This document shows, piece after piece, positions 25,619 to 33,122 of a stretch of DNA of 64,000 nt. Below the pieces are notes generated by a model. That model searched no databases and had not been told where the DNA came from. It worked only from the letters and a program-made list of their open reading frames with translations. Source of the stretch: Brevibacterium yomogidense. GTDB lineage: Bacteria; Actinomycetota; Actinomycetes; Actinomycetales; Brevibacteriaceae. Each line of letters starts with the position of its first letter. The first letter of the stretch is position 1. The position numbers were made by a program, and so were the translations under genes. The stretch covers positions 434,001 to 498,000 of the forward strand of contig NZ_FWFF01000017.1 in NCBI RefSeq assembly GCF_900163715.1, written 5' to 3'.

Positions 25619-26728
25619 ATGACGAGCATGGATCACTCGAAGGCAGAACACTCCAGCACGCACAGGCAGCAGCACCACGGCGAGTACAAGGTGCCCGGCG
25701 GCAAGCTCGTCGTCGCGGACCTCACGACCGCGGACGGTCGGATCGTGGAGGCGAAGATCTCCGGGGACTTCTTCCTCGACCCGGAGGACGCCTTCGATGC
25801 GCTGGCACCGGCACTTGTGGGGGCCTCGGCGACGGAGGGCCCGGAGGCGCTGGTGCAGCGCCTCGAAGCGGCACTCGCGCCGTTCGACGAGGACCTCGAC
25901 CTGCAGGGCTTCAGCCTCGACGACGTCGTGACGGTCGTGCGCCGCGCACTGGCGGGCGCGCGTGAGTTCGCGGACTACCCGTGGGAGGTCATCCACACCC
26001 CGGTGCTGCCCACGCGGCTCAATGTCGCGCTCGACCAGCTGCTCCTGGCGGAGGTCGAAGCCGGCCGGCGCGGGCCCACACTCCGGATCTGGGAGTGGGA
26101 CGACCGCGCAGTGGTGATCGGGGCCTTCCAGTCGTACATGAACGAACTGCACCCCGAAGGCGTCGAGGAGCACGGTGTGGAAGTCGTCCGACGTGTGACC
26201 GGGGGCGGCGCGATGTTCATGGAGGGCGGCAACTGCATCACCTACTCCCTCTATGCGCCGCGGGAGATCGTCGCAGGGCTCGACTACACGGAGTCGTACG
26301 CGTACCTGGACCGATGGGTGATCGAAGCGCTCGCGAAGCACGGCGTGAACGCCTGGTACGTGCCGATCAACGACATCACCTCGTCGAAGGGGAAGATCGG
26401 CGGAGCCGCCCAGAAGCGGACGAGGAACGCCGTCATCCACCACGCGACGATGAGCTACGACATCGATGCGGACAAGATGACCGACGTCCTGCGGATCGGG
26501 AAGGCGAAGATCTCCGACAAGGGAATCGCGAGTGCGAAGAAGCGCGTCGATCCGGTGCGCAGTCAGACGGGCGTGTCGCGGGAGGAGATCATCCGCACGA
26601 TGATCGAGACCTTCACCGCGAAGTACGGTGCGCGCACCGGCGAGGTCACGGGCCAGGAGATGGCGGCGGCCCAGGAGCTCGTGGAGGAGAAGTTCGGCAC
26701 GGAGAAATGGACCCGCCGCGTGCCGTGA
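25619..26728 (+). CDS. lplA: Lipoate-protein ligase A family protein with accessory domain at the N-terminus
   Basis: This 369-residue enzyme would attach lipoate (or octanoate) to 2-oxoacid dehydrogenase and GcvH domains via an adenylate. Residues 25-110 (KVPGGKLVVADLTTADGRI, SGDFFLDPEDAFDALAPAL) resemble the small accessory domain that sits at the C-terminus of E. coli LplA. The catalytic domain follows: WEWDDRAVVIGAFQSY, the lipoyl-binding RRVTGGGAMFMEGGN, and the Lys loop SSKGKIGGAAQKRTRNAVIH. The domain order is thus reversed relative to E. coli. TAGGTT lies six bases before the ATG at 25619, predicting a leaderless mRNA; a second ATG at 25628 is possible. Confidence 0.9.
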   Translation: MTSMDHSKAEHSSTHRQQHHGEYKVPGGKLVVADLTTADGRIVEAKISGDFFLDPEDAFDALAPALVGASATEGPEALVQRLEAALAPFDEDLDLQGFSLDDVVTVVRRALAGAREFADYPWEVIHTPVLPTRLNVALDQLLLAEVEAGRRGPTLRIWEWDDRAVVIGAFQSYMNELHPEGVEEHGVEVVRRVTGGGAMFMEGGNCITYSLYAPREIVAGLDYTESYAYLDRWVIEALAKHGVNAWYVPINDITSSKGKIGGAAQKRTRNAVIHHATMSYDIDADKMTDVLRIGKAKISDKGIASAKKRVDPVRSQTGVSREEIIRTMIETFTAKYGARTGEVTGQEMAAAQELVEEKFGTEKWTRRVP

Positions 26729-26835
26729 CGACGGTGGGTGAGGCGCCCCGCGATGTGGGAGACTGGCGACACCCGTGGGACGCGGCGTCATCGCCGCGCT
26801 CCACCTCGTCCCGGAAACCGCGAAGAAGGACAGAA

Positions 26836-27621
26836 GTGCGCCACGTCGAACCGGAAGTCTCGCTCATCGCCAAGCCCCAGATCGACTGGGAGTCGGTCAA
26901 CGCCTACCTCGATGAGGTGGGAGGCCGTGCATGGTCGGACCGCGTCCAGCCGTCCGAGTCGCCCGATGGCGAGGACCTCGTCGAGTTCTCCGGTCGCATG
27001 TGCTATCGCTCGTGGGAGCCCGGCCTCAACCCGAACGTCTCCCGCGTGCGCACGGACTCCTCCGAATACGTCGGCAACGTCATCCGCTCGCAGCACGGAT
27101 CGGTGCTCGAGCACGCGAACTACACGTTCATCCTCCACAACGTGTCCCGCGTGCTGACACACGAGCTCATCCGCCACCGCGCGGGCTGCGCCTTCTCCCA
27201 GGAATCACTGCGGTACGTCCGTCTGGACGAGCTTCCCTTCTGGTTCCCCGAATGGGCGCGCGAGGACGAGGAGCTCATGGAGCGCTCGCTCAAGGTCCTC
27301 GACACGCTGGAGGAGCACCAGGCGTGGATGGCGTCCCACTTCGGCCTCGATGAGGAGGGGACGAAGTTCGCGCACAAGAAGCACATGACCTCGTTCATGC
27401 GCCGCTTCGCACCGGAAGGGCTGGGGACCGGCATCGTCTACACCGCCAACCTGCGCTCGCTGCGCCACGTCATCGAGATGCGCACCGCGCCGGGCGCCGA
27501 AGAGGAGATCCGCCTCGTGTTCGGCAAGCTCGCAGAGATCATGAAGGACGAGGCGCCCGCAGTCTTCGCCGACTACTCGGTGGAGGACGGCGCCTGGGTC
27601 CCGGGGACCAGAAAGGCCTGA
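26836..27621 (+). CDS. thyX: FAD-dependent thymidylate synthase
   Basis: This enzyme makes dTMP from dUMP using methylene-tetrahydrofolate, FAD and NADPH. It has 261 residues. The ThyX motif region reads ELIRHRAGCAFSQESLRYV at about residues 110-128, a variant of RHRxxSxNExSxR seen in other ThyX groups. HGSVLEHANYTFIL and TANLRSLRHVIEMRT, the nucleotide-binding C-terminal helix with its conserved Arg and His, support the call. The GTG at 26836 has AAGGA upstream; the frame is open far upstream inside lplA, but that is not coding. The maltokinase-cap gene begins six bases after its stop. Confidence 0.95.
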   Translation: MRHVEPEVSLIAKPQIDWESVNAYLDEVGGRAWSDRVQPSESPDGEDLVEFSGRMCYRSWEPGLNPNVSRVRTDSSEYVGNVIRSQHGSVLEHANYTFILHNVSRVLTHELIRHRAGCAFSQESLRYVRLDELPFWFPEWAREDEELMERSLKVLDTLEEHQAWMASHFGLDEEGTKFAHKKHMTSFMRRFAPEGLGTGIVYTANLRSLRHVIEMRTAPGAEEEIRLVFGKLAEIMKDEAPAVFADYSVEDGAWVPGTRKA

Positions 27622-27627
27622 TCCATC

Positions 27628-28374
27628 ATGTCCGACATCTTCGCCGCAGACCTGCACCCGCGGAAGACGGAGGTCGTCGCACGACGGCTCTCCGCGCGGT
27701 TCGGAACGGAGCTCACCGCAGCCGACCTGCGGATGCTCACCTCATTCCGCTTCGACGATCCAGCCGGCGAGGTCGGCTGCGAGACGCACATCGTCGCGGT
27801 GACGCTGCCGGATGCTGGAGAGGTCGTCGTGCAGGTGCCGCTGACCTACCGCGGTGCGCCGCTCGACGAAGCTCCCGATGAGGCGCTCGTGACCACCATG
27901 GATCATTCGGTGCTGGGCGAGCGGTGGGTGTACGAGGCGGCGCACGACCCGGTCTACGTGACGGAGCTGCTGCTCGCGATCACCGACGCCGACGGTGCGG
28001 CGGAGCAGTTCCTGGTCGAGGACGACGGCAGCAAGTCGCGCATCACGGAGGGGCTTGCGAACGTGAACGGAACGGGCCCGGGGATCGACCCCTCCCGAGC
28101 GGCCGTGGACGCGGACGAAGCAGCCGGCGCCGAGGGTGCGCGCTCTGCGGATCCGACCCTCGCCGCTTCGCTGCCCGAAGTCGGGTACGCGGGAGACAGG
28201 ACGCTCATCAGCATGCGCGGTACCGCTCTGGAGGTCTACGACGTGCTGGACCTCGGGAGCCCGTCGGCAGAGGGAGAAGGCGTTCCCGGCGGGTGGTCGG
28301 TCGATGCCGGACAGCTCGTCGCCACATGGGATGGTCAGAAGCCGCCGGTGACGCTCGCGCGCATCGTCGTGTGA
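27628..28374 (+). CDS. Maltokinase N-terminal cap-like domain protein
   Basis: This 248-residue protein resembles the N-terminal cap domain of actinobacterial maltokinase (Mak): VPLTYRGAPLDEAPDEALVT, TMDHSVLGERWVYEAAHDP and VYVTELLLAITDADG are the typical stretch. No phosphotransferase domain follows. A low-complexity Ala/Asp/Glu linker (about residues 155-185) separates the cap from a C-terminal GDRTLISMRGTALEVYDVLD region that probably completes the domain. It starts six bases after thyX and is likely cotranscribed with it. Stand-alone caps of this type occur in several actinobacteria, and their role is not established; the pairing with thyX need not be functional. Confidence 0.8.
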   Translation: MSDIFAADLHPRKTEVVARRLSARFGTELTAADLRMLTSFRFDDPAGEVGCETHIVAVTLPDAGEVVVQVPLTYRGAPLDEAPDEALVTTMDHSVLGERWVYEAAHDPVYVTELLLAITDADGAAEQFLVEDDGSKSRITEGLANVNGTGPGIDPSRAAVDADEAAGAEGARSADPTLAASLPEVGYAGDRTLISMRGTALEVYDVLDLGSPSAEGEGVPGGWSVDAGQLVATWDGQKPPVTLARIVV

Positions 28375-28412
28375 CCTGCCGCGGTCCTAAGAGGGCGCGA
28401 CTGGGTTCACGC

Positions 28413-28497
28413 CCGATGAGCCTCACATCCCGATGAGCCTCACGGCCTGATGAGCCTCACATCCCGATGAGCCTCACGGCCCGATGAGCCTCACGGC
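28413..28497. repeat. Five 17-bp tandem repeats at the 3' end of the alcohol dehydrogenase gene
   Basis: Units of CCGATGAGCCTCACATC or CCGATGAGCCTCACGGC (17 bases, 1-3 differences) are contiguous. The last unit contains the stop codon of the minus-strand dehydrogenase gene (28491-28493); the others extend the gene end into the convergent intergenic region. Regular unit spacing with no unique spacers excludes a CRISPR array. Confidence 0.93.
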
Positions 28498-29540
28498 CTG
28501 ATGATCGTGAGTCCGGTGGAGCTTCCCCGCGCCATCTCTTCCATCGCCGCGGGCGCCTCCTCGAGACTGATCGTGCGCGTCACGAGGTCCTGGGGACGCA
28601 GGCGCCCCTCGACGACGAGCGCGACCAGCGGCCCGTAATCCGCAGCCGCCATCCCGTGGGATCCCAGCAGGCTGAGCTCCTGGCCGATCACCTGCGGCAC
28701 CGCGGTGGTGGGACGACCGGAGAGCAGCCCGATCTGCACGTGGCGACCCAGCGGCCGCAGCGACTGGAGTGCCGCGTTGAGCGTGGTCTCGAGGCCCAGC
28801 GCCTCGACCGTCACATGCGGGCCGACGTCCGTGCCGAGTCCGGCAGCGGCGTCGCGGACGGCGGCGGCGACCTCGGCCTCGGTGAGCCCGGTCGAGTCGA
28901 CGCAGGCGCCGGCCCCCATCGTCCGCGCCAGTTCGAGCGCGTCCCGGGAGATGTCGACGGCGACGACGTCTGCGCCGATCGCTTTGGCGATCATGATCGC
29001 GGACAGGCCGACACCGCCGCACCCGAACACGGCGACGACCTCGCCGGCGCTCAGCCGGGCACGGTCGTGGAGCCCGCGGAACGCGGTGGCGAACCGGCAG
29101 CCCAGGGGGAGGACGGCCTCGGCGGGCAGGTCCTCCGGGGCCGTCACCAGGTTCGTGTCCGCGTGGTGGATGACGACCTCGTCGGCCCAGGAGCCCCAGT
29201 GGGTGAAGCCCGGCTGCGTCTGGGTGGGGCAGACCTGCGCATTCCCGGATCTGCAGAACTCGCAGGTCCCGCATCCGCAGACGAAGGGGACGGTCACACG
29301 GTCCCCGATGGTGAAGCGGGTGACGGCCTCACCTGCTCGGGCGACGCGGCCCACGAGCTCGTGGCCGGGGACGTGGGGGACGGACACCGAATCGTCGTGC
29401 CCGGCCCACGCGTGCCAGTCCGACCGGCACACGCCGGTGGCCTCGACGGCGATGACGACGCCGTGTGCGGGTGCGGAGGGCGATTCGACGTCCTGGACGG
29501 ACGGAGTCTGGCCGAAGGATTCGTAGACGACTGCGCGCAT
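28491..29540 (-). CDS. Zinc-dependent alcohol dehydrogenase (MDR family)
   Basis: This is a 349-residue medium-chain dehydrogenase. The catalytic zinc ligands are Cys in ATGVCRSDWHAW, the HE pair in VPGHELVGRV, and a later Cys in PLGCRFATAF. The structural zinc lobe is CGCGTCEFCRSGNAQVC with four cysteines. The NAD(P)-binding turn is VFGCGGVGLSAIMIA. It resembles Zn alcohol dehydrogenases annotated as acting on medium-chain or aromatic alcohols; the substrate is not predictable. TAGACT seven bases before the ATG at 29540 predicts a leaderless mRNA, which favours this start over an in-frame ATG at 29576. Confidence 0.93.
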   Translation of the reverse strand: MRAVVYESFGQTPSVQDVESPSAPAHGVVIAVEATGVCRSDWHAWAGHDDSVSVPHVPGHELVGRVARAGEAVTRFTIGDRVTVPFVCGCGTCEFCRSGNAQVCPTQTQPGFTHWGSWADEVVIHHADTNLVTAPEDLPAEAVLPLGCRFATAFRGLHDRARLSAGEVVAVFGCGGVGLSAIMIAKAIGADVVAVDISRDALELARTMGAGACVDSTGLTEAEVAAAVRDAAAGLGTDVGPHVTVEALGLETTLNAALQSLRPLGRHVQIGLLSGRPTTAVPQVIGQELSLLGSHGMAAADYGPLVALVVEGRLRPQDLVTRTISLEEAPAAMEEMARGSSTGLTIIRP

Positions 29541-29569
29541 GGAGCGGAGTCTAGAGGGTGGTGCGCCCG

Positions 29570-30592
29570 TCAGCATCCGGTGTCCAGCGCGGCGGCCTCG
29601 TCAGCCAGGGCGGTATCGATCGCTGTGATGAGACGGCGGCGGATCTCGTTGCCGCGGTCCGCGAAGCCGCGCTGGCGGCGGACGTACTCCGCCTTGCCCG
29701 CCGTGGTCTCGATGGCGACGACTCCGTATCCCCAGTCGCGCACGTCATACGGGCTCGCCTCCATGTCGAGGGTCCGGATGTCGCGCGCGAGGTCGAATGC
29801 GGCGAGGGTGACGTCGGACGGGACGATCGGGCCCAGTTTCATCGCCCACTTGTAGAGGTCCATGCCGCCGTGCAGGCAGCCGGGCTGCTCCATCTCCTGC
29901 ATCGTGTCCCTGGTGGGGGCGAGCTCGTTGAGCGGTCGGGCCTCCGGGGTGAAGAACCGGAACGCGTCGAAGTGGGAGCAGCGGACGCGGTGCGATTCCA
30001 CGACGGTGTCGGTCTGCGCGTGGGTGAGCCGCAGCGGCACCTGGTCGTGGCGGACCTCGTCGGGGGACTGCTTGTAGACCATCGCCCATTCGTGGAGCCC
30101 GAAGCAGCCGAAGGTCCCCTCCCGCTCCAGCGTCCGTGCCAGCAGATCGCGGATGAACAGCGCGCCGTCGCCGCGGGCGGTCCGCCAGCTTGCGAGGTCG
30201 ACGGTGACTGGCGCCGCCGAGGCCGGGGCGGCCTGCGGAGGTGAGCCCGCTTCCGAGGTCGGGCTGGCGCGGACAAGCGGAACCGCCGCCGAGGCCCGGG
30301 CCGGGTCGACTGCGCGGTACCACTTCCGGCCGGCGAGCTCGGAGAGGAACGCGGAGCCGTGGTCGTCTGCCTGGACCACGACGCCCGCGCCCGGGTGCCA
30401 TGTCGACAGCTGCCCGGGGGTGAAGGGGTAGTAGGTGTGGAGGAAGTCCTCGACAGGGTGCTTCTCCCCGCGGGCGCGGCGCGCGAGGTGCGCGGCCGTG
30501 CGTTCGTGCACGGCGGCGGCGTGGTCGGCGGCCAGCTGCGCGGCGGCGGAGGCGGAGAGGACTGTCGACGTCAGGACTGCGGGTGTGGACAC
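29570..30592 (-). CDS. Conserved protein of unknown function, often labelled 3-methyladenine DNA glycosylase
   Basis: This 340-residue protein carries the conserved stretch HPVEDFLHTYYPFTPGQLS followed by TWHPGAGVV, then FGCFGLHEWAMVYK, VRCSHFDAFRFFTPEARPL, CLHGGMDLYKWAMKLGP and SPYDVRDWGYGVVAIET. This pattern defines an actinobacterial/bacterial family I have seen carried under a glycosylase label, but no helix-hairpin-helix or AlkA/AAG catalytic pattern is visible, so that name is probably an annotation artefact. Conserved His, Cys and Asp residues suggest an enzyme. An Ala/Pro-rich insertion sits at about residues 107-127. TACACT six bases before the GTG predicts a leaderless mRNA. Confidence 0.75.
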   Translation of the reverse strand: MSTPAVLTSTVLSASAAAQLAADHAAAVHERTAAHLARRARGEKHPVEDFLHTYYPFTPGQLSTWHPGAGVVVQADDHGSAFLSELAGRKWYRAVDPARASAAVPLVRASPTSEAGSPPQAAPASAAPVTVDLASWRTARGDGALFIRDLLARTLEREGTFGCFGLHEWAMVYKQSPDEVRHDQVPLRLTHAQTDTVVESHRVRCSHFDAFRFFTPEARPLNELAPTRDTMQEMEQPGCLHGGMDLYKWAMKLGPIVPSDVTLAAFDLARDIRTLDMEASPYDVRDWGYGVVAIETTAGKAEYVRRQRGFADRGNEIRRRLITAIDTALADEAAALDTGC

Positions 30593-30734
30593 GGCTCAAG
30601 TGTAGGCGCGGGCAGGCGGCGAGGGGTGGGTGGCAGGACGACAGGGGTGGGTGGCAAAGGCGGGCGGTGGTGCCCGACGTTCGTCGCACACGTGATGCGG
30701 CAACTCGCAGTTCTCACGGAGTCCAGCACACCGA

Positions 30735-31760
30735 TCAGACGAAGCCCAGAGCCGCCGCCTCGTCGCGCTCTGCGGCGAGCTCTGCGACGGAGGCTCCGAT
30801 GCGTGCGCGTCGGTCGTCGTCGAGGTCCAGCCCGTCGACGATCCGATGAGCGCCGTCAGCATCGACGGTGCAGGGGAAGGACGAGACGAGCCCCTCCGGC
30901 ACCCCGTACTCGCCGCCGGAGCGCACCGCCATCGACACGCGTGCTCCGTTCGTGCCGAATGTCCAGTCGCGCAGGTGGTCGAGCGCGGCCGATGCAGCGG
31001 ATGCCGCCGACGAGGCGCCTCGTGCGGAGATGATCGCCGCACCGCGGTTCGCCACCTGAGGGATGAACTCATCTCTCACCCACGCACGCGCGTTCGCCGC
31101 ACCTCCGCAGACCTCGGAGAGCACCGCGGGTGCCGGGCGGCCGTCGATGAGCGCATCGGCGAGGTCCGGCACCTGCGTGTTGGAGTGGTTGCCCCAGATG
31201 GCCACACGCTCGATCGACTCGACCGGTGCCTGGACCTTCTGCGCGAGCATGCCCAGGGCCCTGTTGTGGTCGAGCCGGGTGAGCGCCGTGAAGCGCGACG
31301 GGTCGATCCTCTGCCCGTCGGCACGTTGCTGGTGGGACGCATGATGGGCGGCGATGAGCGCATTGGTGTTCGCGGGGTTCCCCACGACGACGACCCGCAC
31401 GTCCGCCTTCGCGCTGCGCCCCAGGGCGGCGCCATGCGCGCGGAACACCTCGCCGTTGGCGCGCAGCAGGTCGGCACGGTCCATCCCCTGTGTCCGCGGT
31501 GCGGCGCCGATCAGCAGAGCGGCGTCGGCCTCGGCGAAGGCCTCGTCCGGATCATCTGTCGCGGTCGCCTCGAGGAGTGTCGGGTACGCGCAGTCGGCGA
31601 GCTCCATGAGGACGCCCTCCAGCCGGTCGACGGCCTGGGGGACCTCGAGCAGCCGCAGTCGGACGGGCTCCGCCCCGTAGACGGCTCCGGCGGCCAGCCG
31701 GAAGAGCAACGAGTAGGCGATGCTTCCTGCGGCTCCGGTGACGGCGATCGTGCGAGTCAT
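30735..31760 (-). CDS. mdh: Malate dehydrogenase
   Basis: This TCA-cycle enzyme interconverts malate and oxaloacetate with NAD. It has 341 residues. The NAD-binding turn is [19 protein letters not shown]; the substrate-specific mobile loop has [15 protein letters not shown], and further motifs are [27 protein letters not shown] and the catalytic His in [13 protein letters not shown]. These match the Thermus/cytosolic-type malate dehydrogenase. AGGAGG lies six bases before the ATG at 31760; the frame continues open upstream through the divergent LysR gene, but that is not coding. The divergent neighbour encodes a LysR regulator that may control it. Confidence 0.96.
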   Translation of the reverse strand: MTRTIAVTGAAGSIAYSLLFRLAAGAVYGAEPVRLRLLEVPQAVDRLEGVLMELADCAYPTLLEATATDDPDEAFAEADAALLIGAAPRTQGMDRADLLRANGEVFRAHGAALGRSAKADVRVVVVGNPANTNALIAAHHASHQQRADGQRIDPSRFTALTRLDHNRALGMLAQKVQAPVESIERVAIWGNHSNTQVPDLADALIDGRPAPAVLSEVCGGAANARAWVRDEFIPQVANRGAAIISARGASSAASAASAALDHLRDWTFGTNGARVSMAVRSGGEYGVPEGLVSSFPCTVDADGAHRIVDGLDLDDDRRARIGASVAELAAERDEAAALGFV

Positions 31761-31819
31761 GGCGGTCCTCCTGTGTGAGTGGCGTTGCCTGCATCCTCCG
31801 CCCCGGCCCTGTGCGCCGT

Positions 31820-31851
31820 CCAATGAATGATCTAGTCGATATGATCCGTTC
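31820..31851 (+). promoter_or_regulatory. LysR gene promoter and probable LysR site
   Basis: TATGAT (31840-31845) lies six bases before the LysR-gene ATG, a strong -10 for a leaderless transcript. It is embedded in an imperfect inverted repeat, ATGAATGATC with GATCCGTTCAT (about 31823-31853), in the interval between divergent lysR and mdh, the usual location of an autoregulatory LysR site. Confidence 0.55.
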
Positions 31852-32739
31852 ATGGATGAATGGACGCTGCGCTTCGCCCCGGATCTGCGTGCGCTGGTGG
31901 CACTGGCGCGTGAGGACGGGCACATGACGGGTGCGGCGGCGGCCCTGGGGGTGCCGCAGTCGACGATGAGCCGACGGATCAGGGGACTCGAGGATGCGCT
32001 GGGAGTGCCGCTCGTCGTGCGGCAGGGCCGCCGCGTCGCACTCACCCCGCGTGCCAGAACGCTCACGGGCCGTCTCGGGGAGCCTCTCGCGGAGATCGAC
32101 CGTGCACTCATCGAGGCGGCAGCGGAGACGGACGCGGAGCACGGCACGGTGCGCTTCGGATTCCCGCTCACCCTCGGCGAGGAACCTGTTCCCGGAGTCA
32201 TCGCAGGCTTCAGGCGTGCCTTCCCGGGTGTGGAGCTCCACCTCGTGCAGGAACACGGGGCATCGCTGGTCGAGCGCCTGGTCACCGGTTCGCTTGACCT
32301 CGCACTCGTCATCCCACCGCCGGCGCAGCTGCCCCACACCGTTGTTGCGGAGCAGGAGATCGTCGCGGTGCTGCCGAACGGCCACCGACTGGCCGGACGC
32401 AGTGAGGTCGATGTGGAGGATCTTGTGGGCGAGCCGCTCATCGCGAACCCGCCGCAGTTCCATCTGCGTGCGCTCACCGACGAGCTCTTCCGCCGCGTGG
32501 ACGAGGTGCCGGCCATCGCTGTCGAAGCGGCAGAGTTCGGGACGATGCGCAGGCTCGTCGCACTCGATCTTGGGTGCGCGCTCCTGCCGCGCAGGCGCGA
32601 TCCGGTCGATGGCACGTGTGAGGTGCCGATCAGCGGCGGGCTGTCACGGGTCGTGGCGCTCGCGTGGCCGTCGGGGGCGCTGAGTGTGCCCGCACGACGG
32701 CTCCGCGATCACGTGCTCGCGAGGTCTGTTCACGTGTGA
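31852..32739 (+). CDS. LysR-family transcriptional regulator
   Basis: This is a 295-residue LysR regulator. The N-terminal winged helix reads LRALVALAREDGHMTGAAAA, LGVPQSTMSRRIRGLEDALG, VPLVVRQGRRVALTPRARTL. The effector-binding domain starts near residue 93 (GTVRFGFPLTLGEEPVPGVI) with GSLDLALVIPPPAQLPH and EEIVAVLP-like segments. It is transcribed divergently from mdh with about 90 bases between starts. The effector may be a dicarboxylic acid given the neighbour; this is inference. Confidence 0.92.
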   Translation: MDEWTLRFAPDLRALVALAREDGHMTGAAAALGVPQSTMSRRIRGLEDALGVPLVVRQGRRVALTPRARTLTGRLGEPLAEIDRALIEAAAETDAEHGTVRFGFPLTLGEEPVPGVIAGFRRAFPGVELHLVQEHGASLVERLVTGSLDLALVIPPPAQLPHTVVAEQEIVAVLPNGHRLAGRSEVDVEDLVGEPLIANPPQFHLRALTDELFRRVDEVPAIAVEAAEFGTMRRLVALDLGCALLPRRRDPVDGTCEVPISGGLSRVVALAWPSGALSVPARRLRDHVLARSVHV

Positions 32740-32839
32740 CGCTGTGGCGTGTGGTGAGGCTGTGTCGTCGTGTGGGGAGGCTGCGTCGTGCGGAGACGGC
32801 GTGTCGTGCGGTGACGCTGTGCCGGAGCGTGACAGCTCG
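32740..32839. repeat. Short degenerate repeats after the LysR gene
   Basis: The 100 bases after the LysR stop are GTGTGACGCTGTGGC-type units (TGTGACGCTGTG, TGGTGAGGCTGTG, CGGTGACGCTGTG), again echoing the end of the gene with its TGA. No gene or clear terminator is seen. Confidence 0.6.
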
Positions 32840-33061
32840 TCACCAGCTGAACAGGTCGAGAATGCCGTAGGCGTCGCGGACGCGGTGGCCGGTGAGGCGG
32901 AAGAGCAGCCCGAGCACGACAGCGAGCACGAGCGTGCCCACCAGGAACCCCCACTTGCCGGGGTGGCCGAAGTCGGTGGCGACGATGATTCCCGCGAGGA
33001 CGACGAGGAGGTTGGACAGCAGGAACAGTCCACCGAGGATGATGGAGAGGCAGTTCTTCAC
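32840..33061 (-). CDS. Small two-helix membrane protein
   Basis: This is a short protein of 73 residues with two or three hydrophobic segments: LSIILGGLFLLSNLLVVLAG (residues 5-24), GFLVGTLVLAVVLGLLFRL (about 38-56) and a short tail ending GILDLFSW. Codon use fits the genome, and no overlapping alternative is credible. The GTG start at 33061 has GAAGGA about ten bases upstream. It follows the helicase gene on the same strand after about 60 bases. No function is recognised. Confidence 0.65.
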   Translation of the reverse strand: MKNCLSIILGGLFLLSNLLVVLAGIIVATDFGHPGKWGFLVGTLVLAVVLGLLFRLTGHRVRDAYGILDLFSW

Positions 33062-33122
33062 GGAGGAGGTGTCCTTCTCTTCGCGGTGGTGGACTCACGT
33101 GCGCGGGCTCATCTGCGCGGGC

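Noticed and set aside
25475..26791. Extension of the GntR gene upstream to a much longer frame
   Set aside because: It would run antisense through the lipoate ligase and thyX start and place the operator inside the gene.
28413..28497. Possible CRISPR array
   Set aside because: The 17-base units are directly contiguous with no spacers, and no cas genes are present.
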